From the NCBI RefSeq assembly GCF_900109375.1, contig NZ_FOAB01000012.1, positions 1-64,000 on the forward strand: 64,000 nt of DNA, written 5' to 3'. Each line of letters opens with the position of its first letter. Positions within the stretch are counted from its first letter, which is position 1. A model generated the notes under the pieces. It was given only the letters and a program-made list of their open reading frames with translations, did not search any database and was not told where the DNA came from. The translations under genes were made by a program, and so were the position numbers. Shown piece by piece: positions 1 through 8,018 of this stretch. Origin of the DNA: Aquimarina amphilecti. GTDB lineage: Bacteria; Bacteroidota; Bacteroidia; Flavobacteriales; Flavobacteriaceae.

Positions 1-130
1 CGAAAACAATCTTCATTGCCAGTCGTTAATCGTAAATTACCAAGGAATCGAACCCCAAAAATGAACCTAATCACCCTACTCCAGTATAACTTTTATTCTT
101 ATGAACTTCGCTTGTTTCTCAAAGCGGGTG

Positions 131-162
131 CAAATATACAACCACTTTTTAATTCCACAAAA
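131..162 (-). promoter_or_regulatory. Strong Bacteroidota promoter, leftward (proximal copy)
   Basis: On the minus strand the -7 element TATATTTG (131-138) lies exactly 19 bases from a TTTG -33 element (158-161), which matches the Bacteroidota sigma-A consensus TTTG/N19-21/TAnnTTTG. The first transcribed bases GCACCCGC recur downstream of the second promoter at 300-307. It points to a gene left of position 1. Confidence 0.75.
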
Positions 163-299
163 CTTTTTTGAAAAAAAATTAAAGTTTTTTTTAGAACCTA
201 AATCAAATTAAAACAAAACAATAAAGCCCCGTAAAACCTAACCTAACAAACAAAATCAATCTCAATGAACTAACAAAACAATATCCCGTTTTGCGGGTG

Positions 300-333
300 C
301 AAACATACAACCCTTTTTCTAATCAACAACAAA
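300..333 (-). promoter_or_regulatory. Strong Bacteroidota promoter, leftward (distal copy)
   Basis: The minus strand shows TATGTTTG (300-307), a perfect TAnnTTTG -7 element, followed downstream by the same GCACCCGC start region as the promoter at 131-138. The -33 element is less exact: TTG at 327-329 gives a 19-base spacer and TTTG at 330-333 gives 22. The two promoters are about 170 bases apart and act in the same direction. Confidence 0.65.
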
Positions 334-592
334 AAAAATAAGTATTTTTTTAAAGAAATTTAGAACTCTCTGGTTTTTAAAAAGTTGGAAAGCGAAGATA
401 ATAAAATTAATCAAAATATAAGGTAAAAGTTTTTAATAATATACTTAAACTTCTTCACTCTCTAAATACTATAACAAACACTAAGTTAACACTTTGAACA
501 AAACACTTAATTAATCAGGATCAAAATCTAAAAGTTTCAAATGAAAGGTAATCATCAGGAAGTGTCCCGTAAATAATGAAAATAAAACAACA

Positions 593-1297
593 CTAATTCT
601 TAGTAGCAGTAGTTTTTATAGTGTCATTCCATTTATTCCTAAGATCATAAAAACTAAAATCCAATGCAGTTTTTTGTTCTTCTAATATATTAGACTGGAA
701 ACTTCTTTGTAATATATCTTCAATCCAATAATCTTCTTCAATGTTAATTGGGTCATATTCTTCCTTCAAAGAAATACTAAAAAGCTTAGCTGTACTATTA
801 TACCAGAAAGCTTTCCAACCACTCCTATACTCCTTTACTAAATCAAACATTGTCTGACCAGTTTGTCTATGTATTAACTTTACCAAAATCTGACCTTCAG
901 TACGAGTCATTTTCTTTAACTCTGCCGTAAATTCTTCCTCCATATACTTTTGAAGAATTTTAATATACTTTTTACGAGCTTTTTTAGACTTAATACTTTT
1001 TAATCTTTCATTTAACTCTGTTAATCTGTCTGACGCCAGTTTAGCATACGGATATACTTTTCTTGTTTTACGTCTTAATATAAGGTACTTTCTTCTTGCT
1101 AATCTATCTTTAAACTTTAGCTTACCCAATATTACTACCTCATCAAGATCAATAGCATCATGTGGTATTGTATCTCCTTCTATAATATAGTACTGCACAT
1201 ACCCCGTAGAATCGGTTTTTATTGAATCTATTTCTTTTTGACACAAAACGGTCAATGGAAATGATATCATCAATATGTACATTATTTTTTTCTGCAT
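593..1297 (-). CDS. DUF4294 family protein
   Basis: This 234-residue protein has an N-terminal hydrophobic segment ending near CQK (about residues 1-20), so it is probably exported or a lipoprotein of the periplasm. The body is rich in lysine and arginine. It contains the stretch YPYAKLASDRL near residue 85 and helices ending in ETQ/TGQTMFDLVKEY-like sequence, which I recognise as the DUF4294 family of Bacteroidota. The function of that family is unknown. It is divergent from the M42 peptidase gene, with about 107 bases between the starts, an arrangement I recall from other Flavobacteriia. Its downstream side is the gene-free promoter region at the window's left edge. Confidence 0.75.
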   Translation of the reverse strand: MQKKIMYILMISFPLTVLCQKEIDSIKTDSTGYVQYYIIEGDTIPHDAIDLDEVVILGKLKFKDRLARRKYLILRRKTRKVYPYAKLASDRLTELNERLKSIKSKKARKKYIKILQKYMEEEFTAELKKMTRTEGQILVKLIHRQTGQTMFDLVKEYRSGWKAFWYNSTAKLFSISLKEEYDPINIEEDYWIEDILQRSFQSNILEEQKTALDFSFYDLRNKWNDTIKTTATKN

Positions 1298-1404
1298 AAT
1301 AGATTGTGATCTTCTAAAATCATTCCAAAATTAACAATAAACAGTTTGTAAAGTGTAAAATCTTTGTGAATATTATTAACTTCGTACAAAACAAACTTAT
1401 ATAA

Positions 1405-2529
1405 ATGGCTAAAAAAAGTATACTAAATAAAAAGTCTTTGACTTTTCTAGAGAAGTATTTGAACAATGCAGCGCCTACAGGTTATGAATGGGAAGGACAA
1501 AAAATCTGGATGGATTATTTAACACCATATGTAGATGATTTTATTACCGATACGTATGGAACTGCTGTTGGCGTCATTAATCCTAAAGCTAAATACAAAG
1601 TAGTAATTGAAGGACATGCTGATGAAATTTCATGGTACGTAAACTATATTACAGACAATGGTTTAATTTATGTGATAAGAAATGGTGGTAGTGATCATCA
1701 AATAGCAACGTCAAAACGCGTAAACATTCATACCAAAAAAGGAATTGTACAAGGCGTATTTGGCTGGCCTGCTATACATACTAGAAATAAAGCAAAAGAA
1801 GAAGCTCCTAAATTAAATAATATATGCATTGATGTTGGATGTAATACTAAAGAAGAAGTTTTAGCTCTTGGAGTTCACGTTGGTTGTGTCATAACATATC
1901 CTGATGAATTTTTTATTCTTAATAAAGATAAATTTGTTTGTCGCGCATTAGATAATAGAATGGGTGGCTTTATGATCGCTGAAGTTGCTCGTTTATTAAA
2001 AGAGAATAAAGACAAACTTGATTTTGGTCTTTATATTACTAATTCTGTACAAGAAGAAATAGGTCTTAGAGGTGCCGAAATGATAACACATACTATACAA
2101 CCTGATGTTGCTATAGTTACAGATGTTTGTCATGACACAACAACTCCCATGATCGAAAGGAAAACTCAAGGTGAAACCAAAATAGGTGATGGTCCCGTAA
2201 TCTCCTATGCTCCTGCTGTACAAAACAGACTTAGAGAATTGTTAATTGATACTGCAGAAAAGAAAAAAATACCTTTTCAGCGTATGGCTTCTAGCAGATC
2301 TACAGGGACAGACACTGATGCATTTGCATATAGCAATGGTGGTGTTGCTTCTGCTTTGATTTCTTTGCCGCTGCGCTACATGCATACTACTGTAGAAATG
2401 GTTCATAGAGATGATGTAGAAAATGTTATTCGCCTTATTTATGAAAGTTTACTTTCTATAAAACCAGGAGAAACTTTTAGTTATTTTGAAAAACCTAAAC
2501 CAAGAACAAGAGCTAAATCAAAAAAATAA
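1405..2529 (+). CDS. M42 family metallopeptidase (glutamyl/deblocking aminopeptidase-like)
   Basis: This 374-residue cytoplasmic protein has the full set of M42 co-catalytic metal ligands and catalytic residues: H71 and D73 in the GHADE motif, D183 in ALDNR, the E217-E218 pair in QEEIG, D240 in TDVCHD, and H327 in the YMHTT motif. M42 enzymes are dinuclear-metal aminopeptidases that form large tetrahedral particles and trim peptides; some family members were described as cellulases, but that assignment is weak. The lysine-rich tail after residue 355 looks disordered. The gene is monocistronic: it is divergent from DUF4294 and convergent with acs, and ends in a strong bidirectional terminator. 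Confidence 0.9.
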   Translation: MAKKSILNKKSLTFLEKYLNNAAPTGYEWEGQKIWMDYLTPYVDDFITDTYGTAVGVINPKAKYKVVIEGHADEISWYVNYITDNGLIYVIRNGGSDHQIATSKRVNIHTKKGIVQGVFGWPAIHTRNKAKEEAPKLNNICIDVGCNTKEEVLALGVHVGCVITYPDEFFILNKDKFVCRALDNRMGGFMIAEVARLLKENKDKLDFGLYITNSVQEEIGLRGAEMITHTIQPDVAIVTDVCHDTTTPMIERKTQGETKIGDGPVISYAPAVQNRLRELLIDTAEKKKIPFQRMASSRSTGTDTDAFAYSNGGVASALISLPLRYMHTTVEMVHRDDVENVIRLIYESLLSIKPGETFSYFEKPKPRTRAKSKK

Positions 2530-2536
2530 CAAATAA

Positions 2537-2568
2537 AAAAAAGCCTCTGAAATATGAGGCTTTTTTTA
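2537..2568. terminator. Bidirectional rho-independent terminator
   Basis: Arms AAGCCTC (2541-2547) and GAGGCTT (2556-2562) form a GC-rich stem, lengthened by flanking A and T runs, with an eight-base loop. There are A-runs before it and T-runs after it, so it can stop both the M42 gene (+) and acs (-). Confidence 0.85.
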
Positions 2569-2578
2569 TTTATAACAC

Positions 2579-4486
2579 CTATAAAGCATTATCCATTATC
2601 TCTTGAACAATCTCAGGGTTTAATAGTGTACTAGTGTCCCCAAGATTAGATGTATCTTTGGAAGCTATTTTCCTTAAGATTCGTCTCATTATTTTACCAC
2701 TTCTTGTTTTTGGCAATCCAGGTACAAATTGTATTTTATCTAATTTTGCAATTGGACCTATGCGTTCCGTAATCTGTTGATTGACCTCTTTACTTAAATT
2801 ATCACGATCTCTAGATTCTCCTACTTCTTTAAGAATTACAAAACCATACAAAGCATTTCCTTTAATATCATGAGGGAATCCAACAATAGCAGATTCTGCA
2901 ACCGCAGGGTGCTCATTAATAGCATCTTCTATCGGAGCAGTACCTAAATTATGTCCTGAAACAATAATCACATCATCTACTCTACCTGTTATTCTATAAT
3001 ATCCAACTTCATCTCTAAACGCTCCATCTCCAGTAAAATATTTATTTTCGAATGCGGAAAAATACGTTTCTCTATATCGTTTATGATTACCCCAAATTGT
3101 CCTAGCCATTGACGGCCAAGGAAATTTAATACACAATCGACCCTCTACCTGGTTACCTGCAATTTCGCTTCCATTTTCATCCATTAATACTGGTTGTACG
3201 CCCGGCATTGGCAATGTAGCATATGTAGGCTTAGTTGGTGTTGCAAATGGTATTGGTGAAATTAGAATACCTCCTGTTTCGGTTTGCCACCAAGTATCTA
3301 CAATAGGACACTTCTTTTCTCCAACATGATCATTATACCAATGCCAAGCCTCTTCATTAATTGGTTCTCCAACTGTACCTAATACTTTTAGGCTTGATAG
3401 ATCGTATTCAGTAACATAATCTAAATTTTCTTTTGCCAAAGCTCGTATTGCGGTTGGCGCAGTATAAAACTGGGTAATCTTATGTTTTTGAACAATATCC
3501 CAAAACCTACCAAAATCAGGATAAGAAGGCACACCTTCGAACATTACCGTTGTAGCTCCATTAGCTAATGGACCATATACGATATATGAGTGTCCTGTAA
3601 TCCAACCAATATCCGCAGTACACCAATAAATATCATCTTCTCTATATTGAAAAACATTTTTAAAACTATAAGCCGTATATACCATATAACCAGCTGTAGT
3701 ATGCATCATTCCTTTTGGTTTGCCGGTAGATCCAGAAGTATAGAGTATAAACAAAGGATCCTCTGCGTCCATAATCTCCGGAATACATTCTTCATCAGCG
3801 CTATCCAACAAAGGTTGTAACCATTCATCTCGATCGGACTTCATCTGTATATCAGAGTTTATTCTTTTTACTACTAAAACTGAGGTAATACCTGGACAAT
3901 CTTCTAAGGCATCATCAACTATACCTTTTAAGTCAATTGTTTTAGCCCCTCTATAAGATCCGTCTGATGTAATCACCATTTTAGCGTCGCAATCATTAAT
4001 TCTTGTAGATAATGCTGTAGCAGAAAACCCGGCAAATACAACAGAATGAATAGCTCCTATTCTAGCACAAGCTAATACTGAAACAGCCAGCTCTGGAATC
4101 ATTGGAAGATAAATACATACTCTATCACCTTTTTTAATTCCTTTACTTTTAAGAACATTTGCAAATTTACAAACTCTTCTATGGAGTTCATTATAGGTAA
4201 TATGCTCTGCAGGTTCTTGAGGATCGTTAGGTTCGAATAAAATAGCCGTTTTATTACCTCGAACATATAAGTGTCTATCGATACAATTTTCTGTAATATT
4301 TAGTTGAGCTCCTTCAAACCATTTTACCTCTGGTTTGGTGAAATCCCAGTCTAACACTTTGTCCCATTTTTTTCTCCACAAAAAATGCTCTTCTGCCACC
4401 TCTCCCCAAAAAGTTTCTGGGTTACGAACAGACTTTCGATAAACCTGAAAATACTCTTCAAGATGTTTTATGTGATAATTACTCAT
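2579..4486 (-). CDS. acs: Acetate--CoA ligase (acetyl-CoA synthetase)
   Basis: This 635-residue AMP-forming enzyme converts acetate, ATP and CoA to acetyl-CoA, AMP and pyrophosphate in the cytoplasm. It has the Acs N-terminal domain (about 1-60), the P-loop YTSGSTGKPKG near residue 250, the WWQTETGG acetate-pocket motif near 400, the YFTGDGA hinge region, and the C-terminal PKTRSGKIMRR motif. K598 in that motif is the lysine acetylated by Pat-type enzymes in other bacteria. The length is normal for Acs. It is the last gene of the minus-strand acetate locus, 137 bases after the response regulator. That context, with symporter, kinase and regulator genes upstream, supports acetate or a similar short-chain acid as substrate; propionate cannot be excluded from sequence alone. 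Confidence 0.95.
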   Translation of the reverse strand: MSNYHIKHLEEYFQVYRKSVRNPETFWGEVAEEHFLWRKKWDKVLDWDFTKPEVKWFEGAQLNITENCIDRHLYVRGNKTAILFEPNDPQEPAEHITYNELHRRVCKFANVLKSKGIKKGDRVCIYLPMIPELAVSVLACARIGAIHSVVFAGFSATALSTRINDCDAKMVITSDGSYRGAKTIDLKGIVDDALEDCPGITSVLVVKRINSDIQMKSDRDEWLQPLLDSADEECIPEIMDAEDPLFILYTSGSTGKPKGMMHTTAGYMVYTAYSFKNVFQYREDDIYWCTADIGWITGHSYIVYGPLANGATTVMFEGVPSYPDFGRFWDIVQKHKITQFYTAPTAIRALAKENLDYVTEYDLSSLKVLGTVGEPINEEAWHWYNDHVGEKKCPIVDTWWQTETGGILISPIPFATPTKPTYATLPMPGVQPVLMDENGSEIAGNQVEGRLCIKFPWPSMARTIWGNHKRYRETYFSAFENKYFTGDGAFRDEVGYYRITGRVDDVIIVSGHNLGTAPIEDAINEHPAVAESAIVGFPHDIKGNALYGFVILKEVGESRDRDNLSKEVNQQITERIGPIAKLDKIQFVPGLPKTRSGKIMRRILRKIASKDTSNLGDTSTLLNPEIVQEIMDNAL

Positions 4487-4623
4487 TATAGTTGGTTTTA
4501 TATTTTTTAAACGTTCAATTTTTAATAACCATTTTACCTTTCAAAATTATTTAGGCAAACAACACTTTTCTGTAGCTAAAAAACTACTAATTACATATTT
4601 TCTAAACTTTACATCATCTTCTT

Positions 4624-4989
4624 TTATTCAATTAAATTGTTTATCTCCGCAATAATTTTTTTGACCGAAAATGGTTTCGTAAGGTATTTATCAACCCCCA
4701 TTTCTAGACCTTTTTCTATATCGGATGATTTATTTTTAGCTGTTAAAAAGACAACCTTAACGTCTTTTGTTTTTTCGTTTTCTCTTATATATCTAAGTGT
4801 TTGGTAACCATCTACATTTGGCATCATGATATCCAATAGTATTACACTTGGTATATGAGTTTCTAATATTTGGATTGCTTCACTCCCATCCCTTGCTATA
4901 TATACTTCAAAACCTTGTTTTTTAAATGAATATTCTAACGACATCACTATATTCGGTTCATCATCAACTATTAGAATTTTTTTCTGCAT
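4624..4989 (-). CDS. Single-domain response regulator (CheY-like receiver)
   Basis: This 121-residue protein is a receiver domain and nothing more. The acidic pocket D9-D10, the phospho-acceptor D53 in LLDIMMP, T82 and K104 in the TKPF motif are all present. There is no DNA-binding or enzymatic output domain. It lies 65 bases downstream of the symporter-kinase gene and is very probably its phosphorylation partner. It must act through protein-protein contact or as a relay, since the chain ends at residue 121 with no remnant of an output domain. Acs follows on the same strand. Confidence 0.9.
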   Translation of the reverse strand: MQKKILIVDDEPNIVMSLEYSFKKQGFEVYIARDGSEAIQILETHIPSVILLDIMMPNVDGYQTLRYIRENEKTKDVKVVFLTAKNKSSDIEKGLEMGVDKYLTKPFSVKKIIAEINNLIE

Positions 4990-5054
4990 CTCTTGTTTTT
5001 TTATCTTTTTGTAAGATAAAAATTTCTTTGACTTTTCATCCTAAAATCCATCTA

Positions 5055-7760
5055 CTACTCTTCTATTTTTAGATTCTTTGGTAAATCAATCATAAACATC
5101 GCTCCTTTACTATAAGAATCATCAATACGTATAACACCATTATGGCCTTCTATTATCTTTTTACAAATTGCTAACCCCAATCCACTTCCTATAGGTTTTT
5201 TTATATTTTGGTTATGAGATTGATAAAATTTTTCGAATATACGTTTAGCGTCATTCCTTGGAATACCCTTACCATTATCCTGCACAGAAATTCTTATGAA
5301 ATCATCTTTCTCTACAACAGCGACTTCAATAAATCCTTCATTCTTGTCTACGAACTTAATTCCGTTGGATAACAGGTTCGTTAACACTTGTAGCATTCTA
5401 TCCTCATCATACAAAGCTATTATTTGGTCCGAAGACTTAATTAATGAAACTGATATACATTTTTGTTTCGCTATTGTATATACTCCAGCAATTGAATTTT
5501 CTACAGTTTCTACTATATTTTTATTTTTTTTATCAAAAACTTCTCTTCCCGACCCTAATTTCTCTAAATCTAATATGTTATGGATCAATGTAGACAGCCT
5601 TTCTGAATCCTTTAAAATAGTATCCAAAAACTGAATCCTCAAATTATTTGATATATCATCATCGTTATCTAACAATACTTCTGATGCCGCTCTTATAGAG
5701 GTTATTGGAGTTTTTAATTCATGAGCTACTGTATCCAAAAACTCATCCTTTATTTTATCCTGTAGTTTAAGTTCTTCATTCGCCTTCTTTAGGTCATCTG
5801 TAAGCTTGACAAGCTCTTCTGATCTTTGCCTTAAAAATTTATTCGTAGAAATTGTTTTTTTACTTTCCTCTAAAATTTTTAAAACCTCTACTAGAGTTAC
5901 AGGCTGCTCTTTTACCACACTTGCAATTAAAATTCGAGAAGAAGCTCCTCCAATACTTCCGGTAAGCAGTTTTTCGGAAAAGTTTATTAATCTAGAATCC
6001 GCTTTCTTTATATCAACCGGAAGATCATGCTTCGCATAAAAGAGTGTTAATGCTCGTTCTGTTCTTTGAATACCTAAAAACCTAATTAATAAGTTTTTTA
6101 TATCCGAAACATAAGCCTCTCCTTTCCAAACATAAGCGCTTTCTTGCAAAGAATCATAACTATTATTTACAAACATTTCTGCATAGTTACGCTCTCTATA
6201 ATTACCTTTTCTAGAAAGTGATAAGGACAAATAAATAATTGTATTAAAGAACATACTCCAAAAAAAAGCATGTGTAACAGGCGTCATAAAATCAATACCA
6301 AACAACTGATAAGGTCGCAATAATTCTATACCAAAGGCTCCATTTGCTATAAAATCAGTACTACCTATAATTATATCTAAAACAAAAGGTAGGATTAATG
6401 TATATATTGTTATAAATGTACCTGCAATGATTCCAGATTTAGCGGCTATTGCAGAGCCTCTATTCCAAAATAAACCAATGAAAAACGCTGGCGCTAGTTG
6501 TGCAATAATCACAAAAGATATTTGACCTATTGAAAATAAAGATAATTGCACATTAAAATTGATATAAAACAAATAAGCACCTACTATCAAAGAAAAAATC
6601 GCAATTCTTCTAATGTTTTTAATATAGTTAGAGTTTCGTTCGGGATGACTTCTACTAAACTTATCAAGAAATCCATATGGTATAATTAAATTATTACTAA
6701 GCATTACGGATAAGGCTAATGTGGAAACAACTACCATAGATATTACTGCAGAGAATCCACCAAGAAATACTAAAATCGCGAGAATCATATTGTTATTTTG
6801 TAATGGTAGCAATAACGTATAATAATCAGGATTCAAATTTTCACCAAGACTTAATTTACCTCCCCAAGCAACAAATATCACAAACACATTAAACAACAAA
6901 AGGTAAAGCGGAAATAACCAAATAGCTTTTTTTAAATGAGACTCTGAAGTGTTTTCAATAACCGACACTTGAAACTGTCTAGGTAATAAAAAAATAGCAA
7001 AGAACGATAGAGCTATCATAAAATACCAATTGATACCAGCCTCTAATCCAGAGAAAGTAATTAAAGATTCAAAATTCTCGGAAGACGAAATTTTTTCATA
7101 AATATCGGTTGTACCATCAAATAGGAAATAAGTAACATATACCCCTATGATCAAAAAGAAAACTAATTTCAGTACAGATTCTACAGCAACGGAAAACACT
7201 ATCCCTTGCCTCCTTCTTGTAGCATCTGTTACTTGCGTTCCGAAAAATGCAGCAAACAAAGCTAAAAGAACAGCCACATAAAAGGTAGTATCCTGAAAAA
7301 TGGAAGTTGAAGATGAAATTGTATCCTTCGAAATAATTGCAAAGGTTTCCGAAATTGCTTTTAACTGCAATGATATATATGGCAAAATCCCTAATACACA
7401 AATTAACGTAACTAATGCTCCTAAAGAACGGTTATTACCATAGCGCAATGACATAAAATCAGCGATACTGGATACTTTTTGCTGTTTAGAAATTCTGATA
7501 ATTTTTTTAAGCAAAATAATCCATAGGGGAAATGCAATAACAGGCCCCAAATAGGTAGTTAAAAAACTTATTCCAGAAGTAGCTGCAATACCTACACTGC
7601 CATAGTATGTCCAAGCAGAACAGTATACCGCAAGTGATAACGAATAAACATAAGCATTATTCACCCAACTACTCTTTGCCCTTTTTTCTGCCCAGAAGGC
7701 AATTCCAAATAAAAATGCTAAATAGGCAACAATTATAAATATTAACACGTAGTTATTCAT
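5055..7760 (-). CDS. Sodium/solute symporter-histidine kinase fusion (CbrA-like sensor)
   Basis: This 901-residue membrane protein joins a sodium/solute symporter-type domain (about residues 1-530, roughly 13 membrane segments) to a linker with coiled-coil character (about 620-670) and a histidine kinase. The phospho-acceptor is H680 in the AHELKTP H-box. The ATPase domain shows the N-box (LLSNGIKF), G1 (DNGKGIP) and G2 (GSGLGLA) motifs. The architecture resembles Pseudomonas CbrA and related transport-linked sensors, in which the symporter domain may transport or sense the ligand. The gene overlaps the upstream 64-residue gene by 8 bases and is followed by a single-domain receiver and acs. 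I infer that it senses uptake of acetate or a related acid. Whether it still transports is unknown. Confidence 0.93.
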   Translation of the reverse strand: MNNYVLIFIIVAYLAFLFGIAFWAEKRAKSSWVNNAYVYSLSLAVYCSAWTYYGSVGIAATSGISFLTTYLGPVIAFPLWIILLKKIIRISKQQKVSSIADFMSLRYGNNRSLGALVTLICVLGILPYISLQLKAISETFAIISKDTISSSTSIFQDTTFYVAVLLALFAAFFGTQVTDATRRRQGIVFSVAVESVLKLVFFLIIGVYVTYFLFDGTTDIYEKISSSENFESLITFSGLEAGINWYFMIALSFFAIFLLPRQFQVSVIENTSESHLKKAIWLFPLYLLLFNVFVIFVAWGGKLSLGENLNPDYYTLLLPLQNNNMILAILVFLGGFSAVISMVVVSTLALSVMLSNNLIIPYGFLDKFSRSHPERNSNYIKNIRRIAIFSLIVGAYLFYINFNVQLSLFSIGQISFVIIAQLAPAFFIGLFWNRGSAIAAKSGIIAGTFITIYTLILPFVLDIIIGSTDFIANGAFGIELLRPYQLFGIDFMTPVTHAFFWSMFFNTIIYLSLSLSRKGNYRERNYAEMFVNNSYDSLQESAYVWKGEAYVSDIKNLLIRFLGIQRTERALTLFYAKHDLPVDIKKADSRLINFSEKLLTGSIGGASSRILIASVVKEQPVTLVEVLKILEESKKTISTNKFLRQRSEELVKLTDDLKKANEELKLQDKIKDEFLDTVAHELKTPITSIRAASEVLLDNDDDISNNLRIQFLDTILKDSERLSTLIHNILDLEKLGSGREVFDKKNKNIVETVENSIAGVYTIAKQKCISVSLIKSSDQIIALYDEDRMLQVLTNLLSNGIKFVDKNEGFIEVAVVEKDDFIRISVQDNGKGIPRNDAKRIFEKFYQSHNQNIKKPIGSGLGLAICKKIIEGHNGVIRIDDSYSKGAMFMIDLPKNLKIEE

Positions 7761-7947
7761 GATACCTTTTTAAAATAAGAGCAGACACTACAATTGCTAA
7801 AGCCCAAATCAAGAAAATAAAGAAGTACATTATAGGAAACCCAAACACACTTCCAAATTGATTAAATATTAAGACTAAGGGAATATTGAATAACAACAAT
7901 AAAACCAATGATAATATGATTAATTTTTGCTGATGACGTTTCTTCAT
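7753..7947 (-). CDS. Small two-helix membrane protein ahead of the sensor kinase
   Basis: This 64-residue protein has a basic start (MKKRHQQK), a first membrane helix at about residues 9-28 and a second at about 37-59, then KRYHE. Its stop overlaps the kinase start by 8 bases, so the two are translationally coupled. I do not recognise a named family with certainty; small membrane partners of this type (DUF3311-like) often precede sodium/solute symporters. It may be an accessory subunit of the symporter part of the kinase, just as the DUF4212 protein accompanies the large symporter upstream. Confidence 0.75.
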   Translation of the reverse strand: MKKRHQQKLIILSLVLLLLFNIPLVLIFNQFGSVFGFPIMYFFIFLIWALAIVVSALILKRYHE

Positions 7948-7969
7948 TTATAACCTGTATAGTTTATAA

Positions 7970-8006
7970 ACCTAAGCGATCCACAATAATACTGAATCAC
8001 TTAGGT
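7970..8006 (-). promoter_or_regulatory. Stem-loop between symporter and sensor genes
   Basis: Eleven-base arms at 7970-7980 and 7996-8006 pair with a single mismatch around a 15-base loop, starting 12 bases after the symporter stop codon. No T-run follows on the minus strand, so it is not a typical terminator. It could protect the upstream mRNA from 3' decay or give partial read-through, so that the symporter is made in excess over the kinase. Confidence 0.45.
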
Positions 8007-8018
8007 CATATATTTCTT

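Larger units (their letters stand above)
1..592. other. Gene-free leader region with tandem leftward promoters
   Basis: No protein-coding frame is convincing in these 592 bases. The left part carries two promoter-like blocks on the minus strand, listed separately, and about 130 bases of transcribed leader that run off the left edge. The rest (about 340-592) is AT-rich and I see nothing firm in it. The strength and duplication of the promoters suggest a stable-RNA operon or another highly expressed gene to the left; this is inference, because no rRNA or tRNA sequence lies in the window. Confidence 0.6.

Noticed and set aside
41..58. A tRNA T-arm-like sequence (GGTTCGATTCC) on the minus strand
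   Set aside because: No acceptor, D or anticodon stems can be built around it, so a tRNA is not supported here.
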